Positions 22,229 to 24,433 of a DNA stretch of 24,433 nt are shown piece by piece. The notes under the pieces were generated by a model. The model was not told the origin of the DNA. It saw only the letters and a list, made by a program, of their open reading frames with translations, and searched no databases. A program made the position numbers and the translations under genes. This stretch comes from Candidatus Saccharibacteria bacterium UBA6039 (lineage in GTDB: Bacteria > Patescibacteriota > Saccharimonadia > Saccharimonadales > Saccharimonadaceae), in NCBI GenBank assembly GCA_002427805.1, contig DIZB01000014.1:1-24433 (forward strand), written 5' to 3'. The number at the start of each line of letters is the position of its first letter. Within the stretch, counting starts at the first letter, position 1.

Positions 22229-23746
22229 GTGGGATCAGAGACATTACAAGAAAATGAATCTACGGAATCCATAGACAACAGGGAGACCCTTGGAGATTTT
22301 TCTGCTGAAGACATGAATGTCGCACGTGAGACTCATGGGTCTGAGTATAACGATAGGTTGCAAGAGGCGCGCGAGAAAGCAGAGCAGTTTTTTGGTGGAA
22401 AAGAGTTTAGTTACACACACAATGGTGGTACAACGTATAGTGGTACGGCTGCGCAGATAATCGATGCATGCCCACATGCACAGACAATAGCCGGTGAAGA
22501 TGGATTTGAGGCTTTTGCATCGTTTATTGCACCACACGAGAAAAAACAAGACACGGAAGAGTCGGATGATGGTGATGAAAAGGTCGCAGATGATGCAGCG
22601 GCGACAGCGCCAGTTGCAAAAGTGCCAACAGCAGGAGATAGCATGGCAGTAAAGACCATTGCTTCTCCGCAAGAAACGCTCGTCATTGAAAAGGCAGTTG
22701 ATAGTGGCGTTGTCACACCGATAAAAAACGTCGCCGATGCAGGTCCTGCTGTCGTATCGACAGAGCCATCTGCTGCTGAGAAACTGATAGTTCCAAGTGG
22801 AGAGGTCACAAAATCTGAAGCGCCAGCCACCGTCGCAGAGGAGTCTTTCGTTGAAGCGAAGCCCGTAGAGCCCATACCAACACGATTAGACGAAGCAGTC
22901 GGGATACCAGTTATTGTGGAGATGACTGAGCAAGAAGAAAAAAGCCGTGCGATTAAAGATGCGCAGATTGAAGTTCTTTCGTTTTACGAAGAAGAGTTGG
23001 TTCTTTTAGTAGAAGTGACGACGGAAATGACAGTTGATTCGGACGAGGAAGCAGAAGCAGAAGTCGAAGTTGAAGGCCAAACATCGCCAGCGCGAGAGCT
23101 AGAGTCCGAGCTTGAAGAAGATGTGAACATATATGATTTTGAGTCACTTCTCGAGCAGGTCGATGTGAGTGCGTTTGAAGCACTACTTATGAGCGAAGAT
23201 GATGGGCCAGTCCGGACATACGCAGATATGTACGAGCTAGTGCAAGATCATCAAGATATACCGGTTGAAATCGTGTTTGCCAATCTTCTTGATATATACG
23301 CAGACGATGCACTTGAAGGGATGGAGGGTGAAAATAACGTTCATTCTATACTCACCTCCTCTGAGCGTGTCTTTACGAAGACGGAATTTACTGAGGCTAT
23401 TTTGCGGCTTCGTATAGAACTTGCCTACGCTGATATCGACGAACAGACCACATTTGAACAGCTCCAGGCGACTCTACAGGAGCAGCTGCTCGATCTTTTG
23501 TATCGTCTTGGCTACGATGACCCCTCAAAGGCAATGTTGGAATTGGTTGAGCGACACGGCCTGGGTTATCTTCTCTATTTCATCTCTCAGGTAGGTACAA
23601 GTGTAGAGCGAACCACTCGGCCACATACGGTTACTTTGGCTCGTAAGAAGAGACGCCAACCAAGCAATTACAGGCTGATACCTGCTAGAATGGCGCAGTT
23701 TGTGATCGACTCGCTTCAAGGTGCGAAGCTCGCCTTTAATCTATAG
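22229..23746 (+). CDS. unknown 505-aa acidic, partly disordered protein
   Basis: Three parts are visible. Residues 1-110 contain the domain shared with the preceding gene. Residues about 105-300 are low-complexity, Glu/Asp/Ala/Val-rich and probably disordered (TEESDDGDEKVADDAAATA, EEAEAEVEVEGQTSP). From about 305 to the end there is a folded helical part (YDFESLLEQVDVSAFEALL, then YADMYELVQDHQDIPVEIVF) finishing in a basic tail, LARKKRRQPSNYRLIPARM and QFVIDSLQGAKLAFNL. No membrane segment or signal peptide. The start is GTG at 22229, 11 nt after the upstream stop; ATG at codon 29 is an alternative. Its stop shares the palindrome CTATAG with the stop of the convergent methyltransferase gene. 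I do not recognise it. Confidence 0.75.
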   Translation: MGSETLQENESTESIDNRETLGDFSAEDMNVARETHGSEYNDRLQEAREKAEQFFGGKEFSYTHNGGTTYSGTAAQIIDACPHAQTIAGEDGFEAFASFIAPHEKKQDTEESDDGDEKVADDAAATAPVAKVPTAGDSMAVKTIASPQETLVIEKAVDSGVVTPIKNVADAGPAVVSTEPSAAEKLIVPSGEVTKSEAPATVAEESFVEAKPVEPIPTRLDEAVGIPVIVEMTEQEEKSRAIKDAQIEVLSFYEEELVLLVEVTTEMTVDSDEEAEAEVEVEGQTSPARELESELEEDVNIYDFESLLEQVDVSAFEALLMSEDDGPVRTYADMYELVQDHQDIPVEIVFANLLDIYADDALEGMEGENNVHSILTSSERVFTKTEFTEAILRLRIELAYADIDEQTTFEQLQATLQEQLLDLLYRLGYDDPSKAMLELVERHGLGYLLYFISQVGTSVERTTRPHTVTLARKKRRQPSNYRLIPARMAQFVIDSLQGAKLAFNL

Positions 23747-24433
23747 AAACGCCTGAAAAAGTTCGACCCATTGATTGAGTGACATTTCGGAAGGTTTTAT
23801 GCCAACAGGGAGGTTGATGCTTTTTTGTGGCGCTTTGGCAAAAATTTTCGGGTCAGAGAAACAGCCAGTCACAAACTCGCGGTATGTCGGCATAAGAGAA
23901 AGCGGAATAAGTGGCTCGTCTCGACGGAGAAGCTCTAACATGACAGTGTCGACATTCGGATGTGGCACAAAATCGGTTCGCTCAAGCTTCTTGCGGATAC
24001 GAGCGGCAAAAAGTGGGCCGATGAGGATGGCGAGCTGAGCGGTAAAACGATCAGGGCTCGGCACTAATTTGTAGCCAAATTGCTTCTGTACGATCAGATA
24101 GATTGCTTCCGGTGGATGAAGGGCTTCGGTGAGCTTACGGACAATTGGTGAACTGAGATGAAATGGAATATTGGCGAAGATTTTATATGGTGTTCTTGGG
24201 AGCTCCATCGTCAAAAAGTCACCTTCAATAACCGTAACATTCGGGTAATTTGCCATATTCTCACGTAGTTTTGTGGCTGTACGTGGCTCAAACTCAATTG
24301 AAACGACGTTTTTTGCGCGGGTTGCAAGGACCGACGAAATAACACCACTCCCCGCCCCGATATCGTATACTGTGTCGCGCGAAGTAACGGTACTATGACC
24401 AATAAGCTCCTTAATAAGCTGAGGGCTGCGCAG
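23741..24433 (-). CDS. Erm/KsgA-family rRNA adenine dimethyltransferase, 5' end outside window
   Basis: 230 residues are visible; the N-terminus lies beyond the window. The fragment begins LRSPQLIKELIG and shows SAM motif I, VYDIGAGSGVIS, the acidic SIEFEP of motif II, motif X-like VIEGDF, and the target-adenine motif FANIPFHLSSPIVRKL. N-I-P-F with Phe rather than N-L-P-Y leans toward the Erm branch (23S A2058, macrolide-lincosamide-streptogramin resistance) over KsgA (16S A1518/A1519), as does the rest of that string. VPHPNVDTVMLELL is the shared pre-C-terminal motif. The C-terminal domain is short and helical, with the NLPVGIKPSEMSLNQW stretch expected for this family. Erm versus KsgA is not settled here. 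Convergent with the 505-aa gene, stops overlapping by 6 nt. Confidence 0.88.
   Translation of the reverse strand: MRSPQLIKELIGHSTVTSRDTVYDIGAGSGVISSVLATRAKNVVSIEFEPRTATKLRENMANYPNVTVIEGDFLTMELPRTPYKIFANIPFHLSSPIVRKLTEALHPPEAIYLIVQKQFGYKLVPSPDRFTAQLAILIGPLFAARIRKKLERTDFVPHPNVDTVMLELLRRDEPLIPLSLMPTYREFVTGCFSDPKIFAKAPQKSINLPVGIKPSEMSLNQWVELFQAFL

Noticed and set aside
22244..22875. Two overlapping minus-strand open frames (142 and 154 aa) opposite the 505-aa gene
   Set aside because: They arise from the biased codon use of the acidic repeat-rich gene and have low-complexity, shadow-like sequence.
1..24433. CRISPR array, insertion sequence or prophage structural genes
   Set aside because: No regularly spaced repeats, transposase or phage genes were seen on either strand.

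Overview
The window looks like a chromosomal segment of a Patescibacteria/CPR bacterium, most likely Candidatus Saccharibacteria (TM7). This is inferred from gene content and style, not from a marker gene. Genes are tightly packed, with a type IV pilus operon using Gram-positive-like sensor components, a HIT protein with a Y-V-H-A-K active-site string, several apparently leaderless genes, and TGA used as a normal stop (pilB and the first histidine kinase end in TGA). Most of the window has moderate GC. One block, about 2.95-6.40 kb, is clearly more GC-rich (42 of 60 bases at 5221-5280) and reads like acquired DNA.

Layout. 1-2.4 kb (minus): 5'-terminal part of a prepilin gene, an RlmD/TrmA-type RNA uracil methyltransferase and a DoxX-like membrane protein. 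2.5-2.8 kb: tRNA-Gln(CTG) with encoded CCA and its own terminator, preceded by a degenerate copy of the 5' half of the same tRNA. 2.9-6.4 kb: accessory island beside the tRNA, with a helical HEPN/DUF5677-like protein, an unknown 156-aa protein, a Shedu (SduA) anti-phage nuclease and a double-HTH protein. 6.5 kb: a 48-aa lmo0937-type membrane peptide.

6.9-19.0 kb (minus): a nearly unbroken run of twelve genes, read from the 19 kb end. It starts with a stand-alone receiver, then PilB, PilC and a FimT/GspH-like prepilin. Next come a 561-aa minor pilin fused to an eight-repeat propeller-like adhesin domain, PilW-like and PilX-like minor pilins and a major-type pilin. The run ends with a six-TM histidine kinase, a membrane-anchored XylF-type sugar-binding protein, a second histidine kinase and a second stand-alone receiver. 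My reading is a pilus assembly module physically linked to a sugar-sensing phosphorelay. There is no ABC permease or ATPase for the XylF protein and no DNA-binding response regulator, so the output may be pilus activity rather than transcription.

19.2-24.4 kb: a HIT protein with a degenerate triad, a YitT-family membrane protein whose only sensible start is AUA behind a perfect Shine-Dalgarno, a rhodanese, a two-TM Cys-containing protein, a 25-aa basic peptide with a strong hairpin across its stop, two apparently related unknown proteins (100 and 505 aa), and the 3' part of an Erm/KsgA-type rRNA adenine dimethyltransferase running off the window.

The most noteworthy signals are six genes with a -10 box exactly 6 nt before ATG (leaderless transcription), the XylF/two-kinase/pilus linkage, the propeller-tipped minor pilin, the Shedu island beside tRNA-Gln, and the AUA start.
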